A stretch of 64,000 nt of DNA, from positions 1 to 64,000 of the forward strand of contig CALYLX010000149.1 of assembly GCA_944990035.1 (NCBI GenBank). Direction: 5' to 3'. Each line of letters opens with the position of its first letter. Position 1 is the first letter of the stretch. A program made the position numbers and the translations under genes. This DNA is from Clitopilus passeckerianus (Eukaryota; Basidiomycota; Agaricomycetes; Agaricales; Entolomataceae). Below, in pieces: positions 35,865 to 47,694 of the stretch. The notes beneath the pieces were generated by a model. It had not been told where the DNA came from and ran no database searches. It saw only the letters and a program-made list of their open reading frames with translations.

Positions 35865-36959
35865 CGAGGTTGCCGAATCCCCTACGTCATCCGGCTCCAT
35901 CCCTCCCAAACATGGTACGATTCTTTCACTGATCACTCCAATCCGTCCCGTTCATCTACTCCGCATCATTTTCGAGCTTTTCGAGCCCACTTCTCCTTGC
36001 TTCTTCGCTATCGTGGTCTCCGTCCCCATCCGCACTTTCATCGCACCCGGTGGGTCATACCATTGTCTTCATCCGGCAGAAGTTCCTCTTTCTCCTTCTT
36101 TCGTCGTGGACAGCTGCATTTCCGGGCGAGCCACCGATACCTGACTCCCATCTATGCAGTCACGAAGCCCCTCTTGATGTTAACACCTGCTTCGGCCATC
36201 TATTTCATCTTCATGGGCTTAGGTTGAAGAGCATCTAGACGAGCCTCGAGCTTGGGATGTAGCGTACTGAGGATGCACTGGGAAGATGCAGCCAGATTTT
36301 CGCCGTTCCGTGATAAAGAGGTTCCACCAAATGAGGGGTGCCGTGATGAAGTGCCATATGTGAGTTGACTGGGTCCTCATCGCCACTGTCTTCGGATAGA
36401 GTGGATAGGGTGGATTTCGCGGAGGCAGGGGTAGAGAGGGAGACAGAACCCTTACGATGACCTGGGTGTTGAGGTGGCTGGCTGCAATGGACTCAAATTA
36501 GCAGCTGAAAGGCGCAACGAGCTGGCTGAGCCTACCTTGAACGAAGGCAAGGTACCGGTCGAGTGCTTTGCCCATTCTGGACGTGGACGACGAGCCGCAG
36601 CGGGGCGAAAACCTGGCTTCCAGATAAGGGATCTTTTGGGATCTTTTGGGCTCAAAGTTGGTGAGAAAAACTTCAAGATCTTGAAATAATTGGTCAATGA
36701 CATACACAGCCGATAGAGTAGAACATACCGAGTCCAAAGTTCCGGGAGGTTTTGCGACTATCTTCCCCACAACCAGCCTCGCAGCTCGCTAACATCGACC
36801 TGCACTGGCAGGTTCTCATATGTGCGCCGTTGCGAGCCGCTTCTTGAGCGTCGCCGTCAGTCCAAGCGAGGTCTCGTAGCTGCCTGAGACATGGCCATTG
36901 TATGATCTGCCGCGCTCAACGTTCGGCGCTAGTAATGAGACGCGTGTCGTGGCCTGAGA

Positions 36960-37230
36960 TGCTGGCGTGTGAAATGGGTTATTCCTCCTGCCAGGATACG
37001 GTCGTACGTGCTCGCAAGTGCAGCAGGAAGTGGCCTCTTGACGTCTGAAAGAGCCGGATCAAGTTAGTAAAGTCGAAGCTGGAGGAGATCAAGACGTACG
37101 AGGTAGGACTCGTTACCAGCTCCTACTTCAGAAGATGGAAGATAGAAGAGGAATATGTGGCTAAACGACGGCGTTGGTTGAGGAAAATAAGGCAACAGAG
37201 GACGACAGAATCCGCTTGCAGTTGAAATCC
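36960..37230 (-). repeat. Dispersed repeat E, diverged copy
   Basis: It shares the order of short blocks found at 46.75, 47.7, 49.2 and 58.3 kb: a tgaaagag..ggat block, a ga-rich segment with gacgtacgag, an agatggaag block and gacgacagaatccgcttg. It is more degenerate than the other copies. Region 35865-36960 otherwise shows no gene. Confidence 0.5.
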
Positions 37231-37584
37231 AATAAAACATTAGCTCATTTCACCTGTTCGCATCCACCTTCCCAAGATCGCATAAGGACCGATTCTCATC
37301 GTTGAGCGACGCGGTGGGTGAACGTATGAATGTTTGAACAATCAGAAAGGCGAGGTGAGGATTTTATCGGCTTCTCCCTTGCGGACACCGGATCCCAGCA
37401 AGTCCCATCACGTGTCGGTTTAGGGGAGGTCCAACCGCGTCGCCTCGCGTCGTTCACCACTCTAATAATGTTACTGGACCAGCTGTTCCGTTCGCTGTCC
37501 AAGGAAACACGCCGAAATTATATCAACACGCAGATTATATTATACCTAGGATAAAGCCGTACATCTAAGGTAGAAGACCAGGAA

Positions 37585-38836
37585 TTAGTCACAGAGGACG
37601 TCCTGAACGTCCCAGACACCCCATTTCCCATCCTTGCCCTAAAACGTTATTAGAAAAATGCATTGACAAGTATTGGAGAAGGAGGAAGGAGGAATCAACC
37701 TACCCGGTCAAGGCACATGAGCGGATGTCTGAAGTACTGGTGCAGGATGGTCACAGGCGTGGTATAGCAGAGAGCTTCCCAGTCCTGCTCGGAGTGCACT
37801 CCCCCTAATTTGGCCCGGAATCGCTTGAGAGGTTTAGTATAAGTATCTCGGTGACATACTGAGCTGGGTACGATGAAGCACTCACCCGAGTTTCGGAACC
37901 AGGAGCGGTACATCCCTTCGAAGGAGCCAAGTCAGACGGTCAGACATATCCAAGAATCAAGCGTAGCTCGGTACCTTGTCCTCGTACCCAGCCTCCCAGT
38001 ACGCCTTGCATTTATATTCTCCAGTAGCTTTCCAATGTCCATATATCACGTCCTCTCCCTATTTTCAATTCCCAACCTCAGAAAAATCGAGAACCTATAG
38101 AATGAGCTACTCACCAACACCTCGCAATGGTCTGGAGACTCATACACCTTGCCATGGATCGTAATGGGCGTCGTCTTGCACGCAAGTAGCTCATCCACCC
38201 CCGGGAGTAGATTGGCCAAACGAGCGGTATATTCAACGGTATCGTGACTCAGACACCTCCCAGCCGCCTTCACATCTGCCCAATACAACCGCATCCTCCT
38301 CCTTTCCTCCTTCTCCCGCTGCCAGCCCAGCCATTCCTTCTTTAACTCTTTGTTCAGCTTCCGTTGCTCCTCGACTCTCCTAGCACCGTCCGAGATCTCT
38401 CTCTGTATTTTGTGGATCCGGTCCAGCAGATCGGACTCCTCGGCGAGGTAGTTGTCGATGGTCTTCCTCCACTTGAATATTTCTCTTGCTCGGAGATTAC
38501 GGTCGATGTGAACGGCGAGGAAGCCGGTTGCAACGGCGACAAGGATGGCGGTGAAGATGGAGAGGATGACAAGAGAGACTTGTAGCCTTGAAGATGAGTG
38601 TCGACGTCGTGTTGGCCGGGCACTGGGTAGAAGAGATGCAGTCTCCCTAATGGAAATGAGCTTTCCACGAACACGAAGAAGCTAAAGAAATGTGGCATTA
38701 CCTTGAATGATTTCGAGTTGCACGAACCACAGCATCGTACGATGGAGGAGAGGAATCAGGGGGCCTGTGATACGGGCAACATCAGCGTAAGTAGCAGCAA
38801 TGAATAACGCACAGCTCACTGCCGTGTTCGCACCAT
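37585..38836 (-). CDS. Single-pass membrane protein with coiled coil (basidiomycete family)
   Basis: Spliced from about seven exons, the protein starts MVRTRQPPDSSPPSYDAVVR. It has a PPSY late-domain-like motif near residue 13, a transmembrane helix (LVILSIFTAILVAVATGFLA) around residue 60, and then a Lys/Glu/Arg-rich coiled coil to about residue 150. The C-terminal domain has evenly placed cysteines and tryptophans (GRCLSHDTVEYTARL, ELLACKTTPITIHGKVYESP, GHWKATGEYKCKAYWEAGY, GVWDVQDVLCD). I recognise this C-terminal pattern as common in Agaricomycete genomes, where its function is unknown. Two donors read GTACCG/GTACCC rather than GTACGT. The stop is TAA 37585-37587. The PPxY motif suggests recruitment of a WW-domain ubiquitin ligase. 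Confidence 0.75.
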
Positions 38837-39287
38837 GATGAGAGTAGGGTAGCGGCTGGGTTGCAGTTGCGGGGAGGCGTTTATACCCTGGCAGGCATTA
38901 TGTGGCGATCCCCATCATCCATTGACGACGTCAACGCAGAGAAGGCTTGATTTGGCGACCACCGCGCCGCAATCGATTATCTAAACATCACGAAGCATCC
39001 CGAAGATTGGTCCCAAGATCCGTTGTTCATCAAGCTAACAACCCTCAATTGAACGCCCTAACCTACCAAGCTATCACATACGTGGTCACACGAGTAGATA
39101 AAGACTCGAGAAGGGATTGTGTCGTCGGTTGACGTGGTCCGGCATAACCGGTCCTGGTTTGCCCTGATGTGCCTCAGAAGACTGAGCATGGGCATGGCTT
39201 GGCGCGTGCTCGACGATCGACGGTAATATCATAACCTTAGACAGCAGAAATGAAATTGCGCAGAGTTTACAATTTAGATCAAATATC

Positions 39288-39752
39288 TTGGATGTATCTA
39301 CCAGTTTCCTTGGACCAAACAACGATGCCAGACAAATATGCTTGGAGACTCGCGACATAGCGCCTCATCATCTCCCCCTCTCGGCAGTATCTCCTTTAGA
39401 GTCTACCTCCTCGTACAGTTCTACCCTCCACAACACGAACTTCTTCTTCTACCGCTCTCAACCTCCCAGCAGCCTGCCAGATTGCCTCATCTTCGGAAGC
39501 ATCGTTCACTCTCATCATTACAGCCACGACGTTCTCGATATAAATCGGAGACTCAGACTTGCGCCGAGCCTCCATCACCGCTTTGCGATAAGAAAACATG
39601 CCGTTTAAGAGGACCATATGCAGATTCGCTAGATAAGGGATTCGATGAATTGATGGGTTGGGAGAAAAGAACAAAAGGCTAAACCCAACTACTCGACGTA
39701 CAAAAGGGTACATTTCACGTAGCATGTCGACGACACCTTCTCCCCACACCAC
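39288..39752 (-). pseudogene. Terpene synthase relic related to synthase 3
   Basis: The minus strand matches the last exon of the gene at 55019-56246 (IPYLANLHM against VHYLANMHI, YIENVVAVMMRVNDASEDEA against the matching VENVVSAMMKMSDVSEDEA). The NSE metal motif reads NGMFSYRKA instead of NDMFSYRKE, so two metal ligands or neighbours are lost. The frame shifts after EEEVRVVEG, and the C-terminal part continues in another frame to about 39288. Upstream exons with the DDxxE motif are not found. It is a truncated, inactive copy. Confidence 0.8.
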
Positions 39753-40390
39753 CAGGATGAATTTAAACTCGAATTGAGGATTACTGAAAACGTCACCAAT
39801 GGCAATAGGTATCAGTGGTAGGGCTATGCTTGCTGCATTGGCCGATCTTGGGTAGTCGTCGGTGCTCGGTATAGAGGGATGAATCGATGAAGCTCGACTC
39901 CGATTTCCCCTCTAGGACCTTAACCCATTGCCTCGCCTCACCAGCTCCCTCTCCCATCATCGCATAGCACTTCACCCTCCTCCGCCTTATCTACGGTGAC
40001 CCGGTATATCAACTCCCCAATGACTCGAATAGGGATCCTAAAAAAAGTAGAACCGACACAACCTTTTCCTTCCTTGAATACAATGTAGAGCGGAGCTGAG
40101 CTTTGCCTCTCCAGAAAGGCTCCCGGCTGGCCGACTCTTAACTCATATAATTGCCCCTTACAATCGCAGGGAAATGGCTGAGTGGCGGTAAGGCGTTAGC
40201 TCATGGGATCCAACAGCTAGGTATTCGTTTTAGAAGGCCTAAAGGGCCGAGAGTGAGTCGTCTTTCAATTCATCTCCTGAAGGAATCGCCTTCGTTGGAA
40301 GACTCAATGGCCGAGAATGTAAGGAATTGATATGTCAATATCGCGGTCAATGCCTGGATTAAACTAACCAATGAAATCCTGACTATTAGT

Positions 40391-42828
40391 TCATTCCATA
40401 TTAGTAAAGGCTTTTAGACTCTCAAAATGCATCCGGACATTCTCATTCCAGTAGCCATCGCCGTCCAATCGTTGCCAGAGTACAAACGCCTCTTCTTCCA
40501 CGGACTTACGCCAAAATTGTAACATGGCTTTTGTGATCAATCTTTGGTAAAATGGCTGGTCCCGTTCGTCGTTGCATTTCTTTGCGAAAGTCAGAGAAAG
40601 ATCGAAATGGAGGGAATAATGAAATGCGTACACTGAGATATTGGATCATCTCCCTCTTGCCAGATGTTGGGATAACTTCTAGATTACGGCGTGGCTCTAG
40701 ATGGTCCATGTCGATGCTCTTGAGGTACTCGTAATAATGCTTCTCTTCGGGCTGAATTACTGCCAGGACCCCTCGTTCGAGTGCTTCGTCTGCCTTAGCT
40801 AACTTGAGGCTGCACGAAAGGTCTCCGGGCATCCGTTCGGGGGAGGTGTATGATGCGAATATTTCACCGGGAGGAAGTGTCAACCGCACAAAAAGATGTT
40901 TGAGATATAGAAGCGAAGCGCGAGCATGGACATGCCCGTTGTCCAGGTGAAACGAACCCGCTCGGGATGGATCGGTGACAAAGTCAAGAAAGGATTTGTG
41001 ATTGGTTAGGGGGAAATGGTTTTCGTCCGTCTTGATAACGGAGTGCAACCCCCGCAAGCGTCCATCCCGCTCCGAATCGTCGAGAAAAAGCAGTTTGTCC
41101 AAGGGGAAAACAGCGGGATTCTCCCAGTAATACCACGGTTGGCAGTCCCCGTAAGGACCGCACGTGCAGGTACGGACCTGTTGTGAACATTGTTGCACAC
41201 TGAGTATATGTGCCAGGACATCCTTCGCTGTCTCCAACGTTGAATTCGATAATGACGATAGGATTTGCTTGTACATCGCGTCCAGCGCCCCAAACGGATT
41301 GTGAATGCTGGCTGGGTTGGTTTTGACTTCCATGACGACGTCTAGCAGTTTATCCGGTCTGGTGTCTTGGCCGGTGAGGTAGTCCATAACTACTGATGCA
41401 TAGACGAATAAACCAGCTGCTCGTTCTACAAGAGTTGGGATCACGTCAGAAGCTGGCCAGGATTGTTTCGTTGGCCATGAATAGTCTGTGTTCTCCTTGA
41501 TTGAGGAGAACCTGTCGTGGAGGTATACTTCAATATCTCTATCGACATCCTGGCGTTCATTGAGGTCGAAGCGTGCCGTGGAGGCGAAGAAGTTAGGTAG
41601 GTCGAACACTGATGATATGTGTGGCTCCGGTCTACTAGTAACCAGAAGACGAAGGGGGAGTGATTGTTGGAGAATTGCGGAGCCAAGTGTGTTCAGTAGT
41701 TCTGTCTGCTGCTCGGGCTTTACGATCTCATCCAATCCATCAATGATAACGAGTTTGATATTAGCGGATGTTGGTGTATAGTCGTATAGGTCCTCGAGGG
41801 GTCTCGAGATGAGGAGAGCTAGTTGCGCCTGTAATGACTTATGAAAAATCAAAGGATCTTTCCGGAGAGCTTCATTAATGCCGGTCTCAAGCTCGGGAAA
41901 GGACTGTAGTAGCTGGTATGCGATTGTCGAGATGACAAAGGACTTTTCGTTCCGACGTGGAATTGACCGCGAAAAGAAGAAGCTAGCAGCAAGTTTCCCT
42001 TCATGATGCCAAAGCTCAGCCAAAGTCTGTGCGATGGCAGATTTACCGGTCCCAGCTGACCCGTGTAGCCACAGGATAGGTGGCGGTGGAGGTGGTAGAG
42101 GCGACCCAAGTAAGAGATGGATTGGGGAGAAGGAAGGTAAGGCATTTCCCGCCCATTCTTTGATCTCCTCGAGAATGACAACTCTGGTCTCCGGATGGCA
42201 CCTTGGTGGATCGAAACGGTCTCCAGAGTTATGTAAGGCGCTGGTGACAGTATAGTTTAGGAGAGTCGTCAAATCATCTAGAAGGTTTTGAGTCTGAGAC
42301 TAAACCAAGGAGATTATCGCTGGCTTGTGAAGTATCTCACCTGTGGGATGCTCGACACCCATTCTGATGGTTGGGGACGCGAAGTAACCGTGAAAGGCAA
42401 ATGCGCATGATATGACCACGATGAGGAGACAGACGCCAGCAATACCTAGCAACTCATTAGAATAAATTCGAGTCGACCCAAACTCCCAGACATCACGTAC
42501 TAAGTCCTTTGTAAAAGTTCCGGATTTCGTTTTTCTCGTGGTAGCGCTCCGAAGTGATAATTCGACCAGTTGAATCGGCGGCGGGCCCGGACCCTTGCAG
42601 GTGGTTATTTTCAAAATATTCCCCCGACATAATATATTTGTCGCCTGAGACCACAGTGCCGGCCAAGGTTGGCGTCGTCTCGTTGTATATCTTGGCTTGA
42701 GTGAATTTGCCACCATAGACAGAGACCGAAGGTGCGTCTTGAGGCTCAGCCATTGGGGGAGTGTGCAATGAGTGGGTACTAGTGTCGTTTGGAACCCAGT
42801 GGTCCAGTGGGTGTATATTGGTAGCCAC
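40391..42828 (-). CDS. NACHT-type P-loop NTPase with N-terminal TM segment
   Basis: This is a fungal NLR-like protein. Exon 1 (start MATNIHPLDHW at 42828, or MAEPQDAPS at 42753) gives a Gly/Asn-rich N-terminus (VSVYGGKFTQAKIYNET, then SGEYFENNHLQ). Exon 2 adds a hydrophobic helix (IAGVCLLIVVISCAFAFHGYF). A 63-nt intron ending CTTCTAG restores the frame into the large exon. That exon has Walker A (GSAGTGKSAIAQT), Walker B (KLVIIDGLDEI), sensor-1-like LLVTSRPEPHI and a winged-helix/C-terminal region. A last intron (GTACGC...GCAAAG) leads to FYQRLITKAMLQFWRK, with stop at 40391. Total is about 740 residues. No WD40, TPR or ankyrin repeats follow, so the usual C-terminal sensor is absent. Family members act in non-self recognition and programmed cell death. 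This gene's role is inferred. Confidence 0.87.
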
Positions 42829-45087
42829 GAGGAATCAGCGTGCTCGGGACACACTTGATAGATTAAAGAAGGGGAGAGATAGGCGCTTGCCCTGCACCAT
42901 GCTGTGTTCGAAGCGAGGTTTCATCCCCACGTGTTCCTTCATCTCGTTGGTCGATCCTGTCAATTTCAATCTACATCGACAGGAGAGAAGGCTCGGGTTC
43001 GCTCGACAATAGTCACTGCAAGTCATATGGTCGGGAGAAGGTAGTACTTGTCTCAGAATCTAATGGGACGGGCGGATAATGAGTCGAATTCATTGTAGTT
43101 CTGTGCCAATTATGGAATGAGCAATCTATGAACTTCTCCTTCGTCTTTCAGAACTTCCTTACCCCATCCTTCGACTCCCTAATAACGCATCACTGGCACC
43201 TTCATGCACGGTTCTGCTACAACGGTTTGCAATCTGTCTTGTCTGATGACAGACGGTGCGAAGATGCTCTTTGAATAATGTATGATCCCACGTGTCTGGG
43301 TCGAAACATCAGTATCCCGCTGTTCCCCTCTCCTCCTCCGACCCGTCTGTCCACTTCGTCAGCCCCCAATTTCTTCAGATCTCCCTCTTCAATCTTCCTG
43401 AGACGACCCAACCGTGACAAGTTTGGTAACGCCAACTCGTCACCTTCAGCAACATCTCACGCAACGGGCAGCTTGAGGCAGCCAGGGGAGTTCGACCTGT
43501 ACCGCAATTGATAATTGCTCGTGCTCGTAGGTATACGGAGGTTGACACGGCCAGGAGGTTTGGAGGCATATCAGCTTCGGATGATGATAGTGGATGCGTC
43601 GCGGTTGGGGTATGCTTCATTTTCTCCATCTCCTCCTTAGCGCTCATCGAAGATCGACGTTGAGGGAGGTGGGATGGTAGATGCTCTTCACGACTCATCT
43701 CCCTTCCTTACTCCTTCACCTCCTCCTCCTCCTCCCACTCGTCTCCCCCTTTCCTCCAGAGGATAATCGCTAATGGTGGCAGGGTCACCCACGGCGCCAG
43801 GCGCTGATATGGACGTGGGTGGCAGCGGAGGAAAGGCAATGGAATGGTGTATTCAGAGCCTTGTTCTTCGTTCTTCGTTCTTCGTCTCATTTCGACCAGA
43901 CCCCTCACACCTTCTCTTCCCTCCCCTCCCCTTTCCTTCCAATCCCAATCCCAACTCCAATCTCCTCCTCTTTTCCACCACCTCACCAACCTTTCCCTCG
44001 TTCTCCGAAACCCAAAGTCATTGAGATCGAGCGGGAGGGAGGGTGGGGTACGTCAGTGGGCTTTGAGCCTCCTACAGGTCCAGACTCAAAGCAGTCGGGG
44101 CTGGGAGGAACGACATTTCTTTTCCGTGTACACGGACATAGTGCTGCCCAGCCCAGCAAGAATCGGCAGGATGATGTCTAGAAAAGTTTGATAGGGTTAG
44201 TCGGGTCGTTTTCATAGCAGGGAGGAGAGAATCAGACGTACGGGAGACAGGGATTACAGTCCCAGAAATTCCTCCGGGGATGCAACCAGCACTTCTTCAT
44301 ACCTTTGATATTCTTTCTACCCAAGACCCTAACATCTTCGAGGTGATATGCTAACGTGGTAACTTGCGATGGTGGGAATGCTGATGCGGCAGGCGCACAC
44401 CAACTTCAGAAGATGAACCTCGAAGAAATGGACCTGATGGGGAATGGTGAATGGGGTGGCGTATTCGGAGTCTCTTCTCGGGTGACCTTCCTTGCAGCGA
44501 CAGCTAGCAGCAGGGTTATCGACCATCTCTTCGAAGACGCCAGTGGGGAGGTAGTCGTAGTCGTAGTCGCTGGTTGTAGGCAGACTGACGTACATCTAAC
44601 AACAGCTGCAACGGGGAGGGTAGGGGCCACAGATGGTGGTGGAACGTGAGTCAGGTAGATTGGATGCGAGCTTCGGGCAACGCGACGGCTGACACATCCA
44701 GACGGCCCGTTCACGACTAAGATGGCAGGACCTGCTTCTGCATCCCCCACAGCCTCTGCTGCTGCCGTAGAAGCCGCAGAAGCAAAGGTGCTTGGCGACA
44801 GTCGACATTGAGGTGGGTTAGATCTTCTTCACGAGTTCCTCTCTCCGTCATGCCCGCCTGCTCCCACTTATCTTCCTCTTCCCTCTCGTGGTCCCATTTC
44901 TCCTCCAACCTCTCCCGATCTCAACTCCCGACTCCTCTGGCCTTTACGCCTATGCGCTTCAGAGGATGATCAATGATGTTGAAGGTGTTGTTCTGTTCCT
45001 AGCACTTACATCCGTGTTCAAGAAAACGGGAAGTATGAGGAGGCGTGTCATGGCCTGGGATCAGGAGAACTAGGAGGGAAGATATTT
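42829..45087. other. Gene-free accessory stretch with pyrimidine tracts
   Basis: There is no supported gene. A plus-strand pyrimidine tract lies at about 43895-44020 and a shorter one at about 44865-44930. Between them, about 44330-44650 contains a minus-strand frame (YVSLPTTSDYDYDYLPTGVF) that is probably a relic. The block looks like other decayed segments of the window. Confidence 0.45.
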
Positions 45088-45594
45088 CTAGTGAGAGTGT
45101 ACAGCCGTAGTTGCTCTCCAACACAGGAAGAAGTGGTCGTATAGTGTCTGAAAGAGTTCGATTAGGCTGATCAAGTCGTAGTAGGAAGAGAGCCGGACGT
45201 ACTTCCTCAGAGCGGAAAAGGATAACATACGCATAGTGGCTATTGGCGCCTATAATGACGCCATCAGGATTAGACCAGTCTTCGAGCACCCATGCAAAAG
45301 GTGTCGAGGAGGGTCGGATCCATATATCGTCGGGGGCGAGATACGATCCGTTTATCTTGATATAAAATTGGTTTGAAGAGACCCTTTCAACGGTGAACTG
45401 GGCACTTGTGAGGGGTGGCTCATGGAATTTGAGAACGAAAGGCTTACCCTGTCAGGCATTGCACCTTGAGGGCGTTGCACGAGTTTAGGTGGTGTTCCAT
45501 AGAGACTGTCAAGCCCAAAAGGTTGGGTCTTGTCGCGCGTCGTGTAGTAGATCTCGTAGATGCCGTCACGAAGGTTTTTGGGAGGAGCTGCCAT
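45088..45594 (-). CDS. Beta-trefoil inhibitor-like gene B2, chimeric 3' end
   Basis: The start MAAPPKNLRDGIYEIYYTT leads to a first exon like B1 (PFGLDSLYGTPPKLV). An intron (GTAAGC...TCACAAG) and exon 2 follow (QFTVERVSSNQFYIKINGSY, then APDDIWIRPSSTPFAWVL, then GANSHYAYVILFRSEE). The run of four T that is shortened in B1 is intact here. From GTACGT onward the sequence is no longer like B1 but like dispersed repeat E. Its intron (GTACGT...TTTCAG) splices to a short last exon (TLYDHFFLCWRATTAVHSH) ending at TAG 45088-45090. The third trefoil repeat expected of this fold is therefore missing or replaced. The gene may make a truncated protein, or may be a hybrid relic. Confidence 0.6.
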
Positions 45595-46180
45595 ATTCGC
45601 AGAGGAGAGATGCTGACCTGACTTGATCTGGCAAGGGAGTCTTTTATACGGTGAAGATCGCTTACAGACCGAGCCAAGCAAACCAGGGGATGTAGTCAGG
45701 CTCGGGATGATTACCAGACCTTGGCATTCGGTCTGTAGATGGAGGGCATGGACGCCTCGCTACCCTGCCTACGACTGGACGAGAGCATGGGGACCTTGTG
45801 ATCAGTAGAGGGTATGAATCAGTCTGCCCAGAGTCGATGGTATCAAGTGGTGAACAGAACGAGGTAACCTCAGTGCGCGGAATACTAATGTTTAGCCTTG
45901 TTCAACCATCTGCTGCTTTCCAGGCATTTTTCATCATGGTTTTCGGTGAAATAACGAGGGCTATTAATTCTCAAATAAAAGGCCAAGCGTCGTCTCCCCA
46001 AACGTGGTCGAGCATGGCGTAATGTTGTCGTCTTACTCTGGAAGGTGGTAAGCATCGAGGGCTGCTATGAATCTATCCTTACTTTGGCATCAATCTACTC
46101 GGAATCTTTGACACATGACGAATCCTAGTTCACGATGGTGCATGTCGTTCACCATTTGGGTCCATGTTTACGAGTTTCAC
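45250..46180. repeat. Segmental duplication, copy 2 (partner 27950-28960)
   Basis: It is the same block as at 27950-28960, in the same orientation, 17 kb away. The similarity stops inside exon 2/3 of the trefoil gene on the left and near a cacgatggtgcatgtcgttc block on the right. Confidence 0.85.
45641..45651 (-). promoter_or_regulatory. TATA box of beta-trefoil gene B2
   Basis: The minus strand reads CCGTATAAAAG, about 50 bp before the ATG at 45594, matching the element upstream of B1. Confidence 0.55.
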
Positions 46181-46749
46181 AGAGTGTTGGAACATTCGTT
46201 GGAGTTTAGATAGTAGGAGACTACATAAGTTCACTAGACGACAACGACTACAGACTGGCCTTGAGAGCAGCGGCATGTGTAGGGGAGGAGAGACTAGGCC
46301 TCCGTATCCGGGTAGATACTAAACGGGTCATCCACAAAGATGTCACTAATAGAGAGGTGCGATGCAGTCTGGACACCAGGCACTGGATAATGCTCGCCGT
46401 TCTACAGAGCGTAAGGGAGGACGCAGACTCCGCGCTCACGGTAGCGATACCGCAACAGTGGGTACGCCCGTACGTCTCCATGAAAGAGAGTGTAGAGGCG
46501 ACAAACGATAGGTCGTCGTTGTAAAAGGTGGATACGGGTGATGAGGAAAGGTAGAGCAGCATCTCGACTCGCAGCCTCCACAGGGTCCGGGGCACGGGGA
46601 ATCAGGGCATCCTCCGTAGGGGTACGTTGAGATCCCTAGACGGGAGTATCGGTCAAAGCGACATAAAAGCGAGGACGCGTGTCATAGCCCGAGGCCTATA
46701 GAAATATGGCAAGGGATACTCCTTGTGCCATCTACACCATTGTATAGCC

Positions 46750-47100
46750 TTAAGACGCCCTGGAAGAGTTGGGTTGGGTCAGTCAAGTCGGAGCAGGAAG
46801 AGATAATCACGTACGAGATGGGCTGAGCTCCAGCGAGTCATGCGAGAGGCGGAAGAGGAATGCGTTCCTAGGAGAACAACTGAAGCGCCGAAGGCGTTAG
46901 ATGAGGAAAATAGGATGACGACGACGACAGAACTTGCTTACCCTCCAAACTCAACGATCCAGTTACCCCCCTGCCTTGAGATTGACCAGATCGTCCCCAC
47001 TACACATACGTGCACACCTGCGTAGCGCATTAGTAGACACCCACAGAGATAGGCAGTCGACATACCAGAAGATGTGTTGTGGTCGTCATTGAGAGAGCCA
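46750..47100 (-). repeat. Dispersed repeat E, copy
   Basis: Conserved blocks on the plus strand are agagttgggttgggtcag, acgtacgagatgg, cgaaggcgttagatga, cttgcttaccctccaaactc and gtcgacataccagaag. On the minus strand the blocks sit at intron-like borders (GTAAGCAAG...TTCAG and GTACGTGA...TTCCAG). The repeat is probably a decayed multi-exon gene rather than a transposon. No terminal repeats or transposase are seen. Regions 46181-46749 and 47101-47690 hold no supported gene. A pyrimidine tract lies at 47165-47285. Confidence 0.65.
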
Positions 47101-47694
47101 TGGTGGATGGTGAATACTGAACAATCGCGATAGTTCGTATCCTTGCGCCAGTGCAGCAACAGCAGCGGCAGCGGCATCAGGTATCTCCCCTCCCCTCCCC
47201 TTCGCTTCTCTTTATTCCCCACTCCTACTCCCTCCTCGTCCCCTTCCCCTCCCCAATCTTCTCCTCGTTCCCCAAATCCGAATTGGTCGACATGGCTGAT
47301 CCCATGGTTTACGCCACCGAGAGGTAGATCGGAGGGTGGACGTTCGTGGAGTCCGTGGAGAGGTAGTCATCGGGTCGTGCACGCTGATACAGATTCAATT
47401 AAGGATCGGCGACGGTGGGGGTTGTCGAAGAGACGTGCAATCATTTATGGTGCTGGTGGAGGATAGTATACGTTGTGGCTCATTGAGGGGATTATTGCGC
47501 AAGGCGACGGGAACTGTGAGGACCACTATCCTGACCTGACGCCTGAGAGGTGAGCGTCGTGGGATAGGCTCTGAACCCGGTGGATGGAGGGTACGTTGAG
47601 GTCCTTTGGACCGATTCGCAATAAGACAGCATGTAGTGTGGTTCGTGACCTGAGGAGGTGTGGGATAGGATGCTCCTTGCGCCAGTGCACGGTC

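Noticed and set aside
40175..40185. tRNA-like A-box (TGGCTGAGTGG) in a 90-bp stretch
   Set aside because: There is no B-box (GTTCGANTC) at the proper distance and no pairing acceptor stem, so it is not called a tRNA.
42279..42341. Frameshift between the TM exon and the NACHT exon
   Set aside because: Using the acceptor CTTCTAG rather than TCTCAG gives a 63-nt intron and restores the frame, so no mutation is needed.
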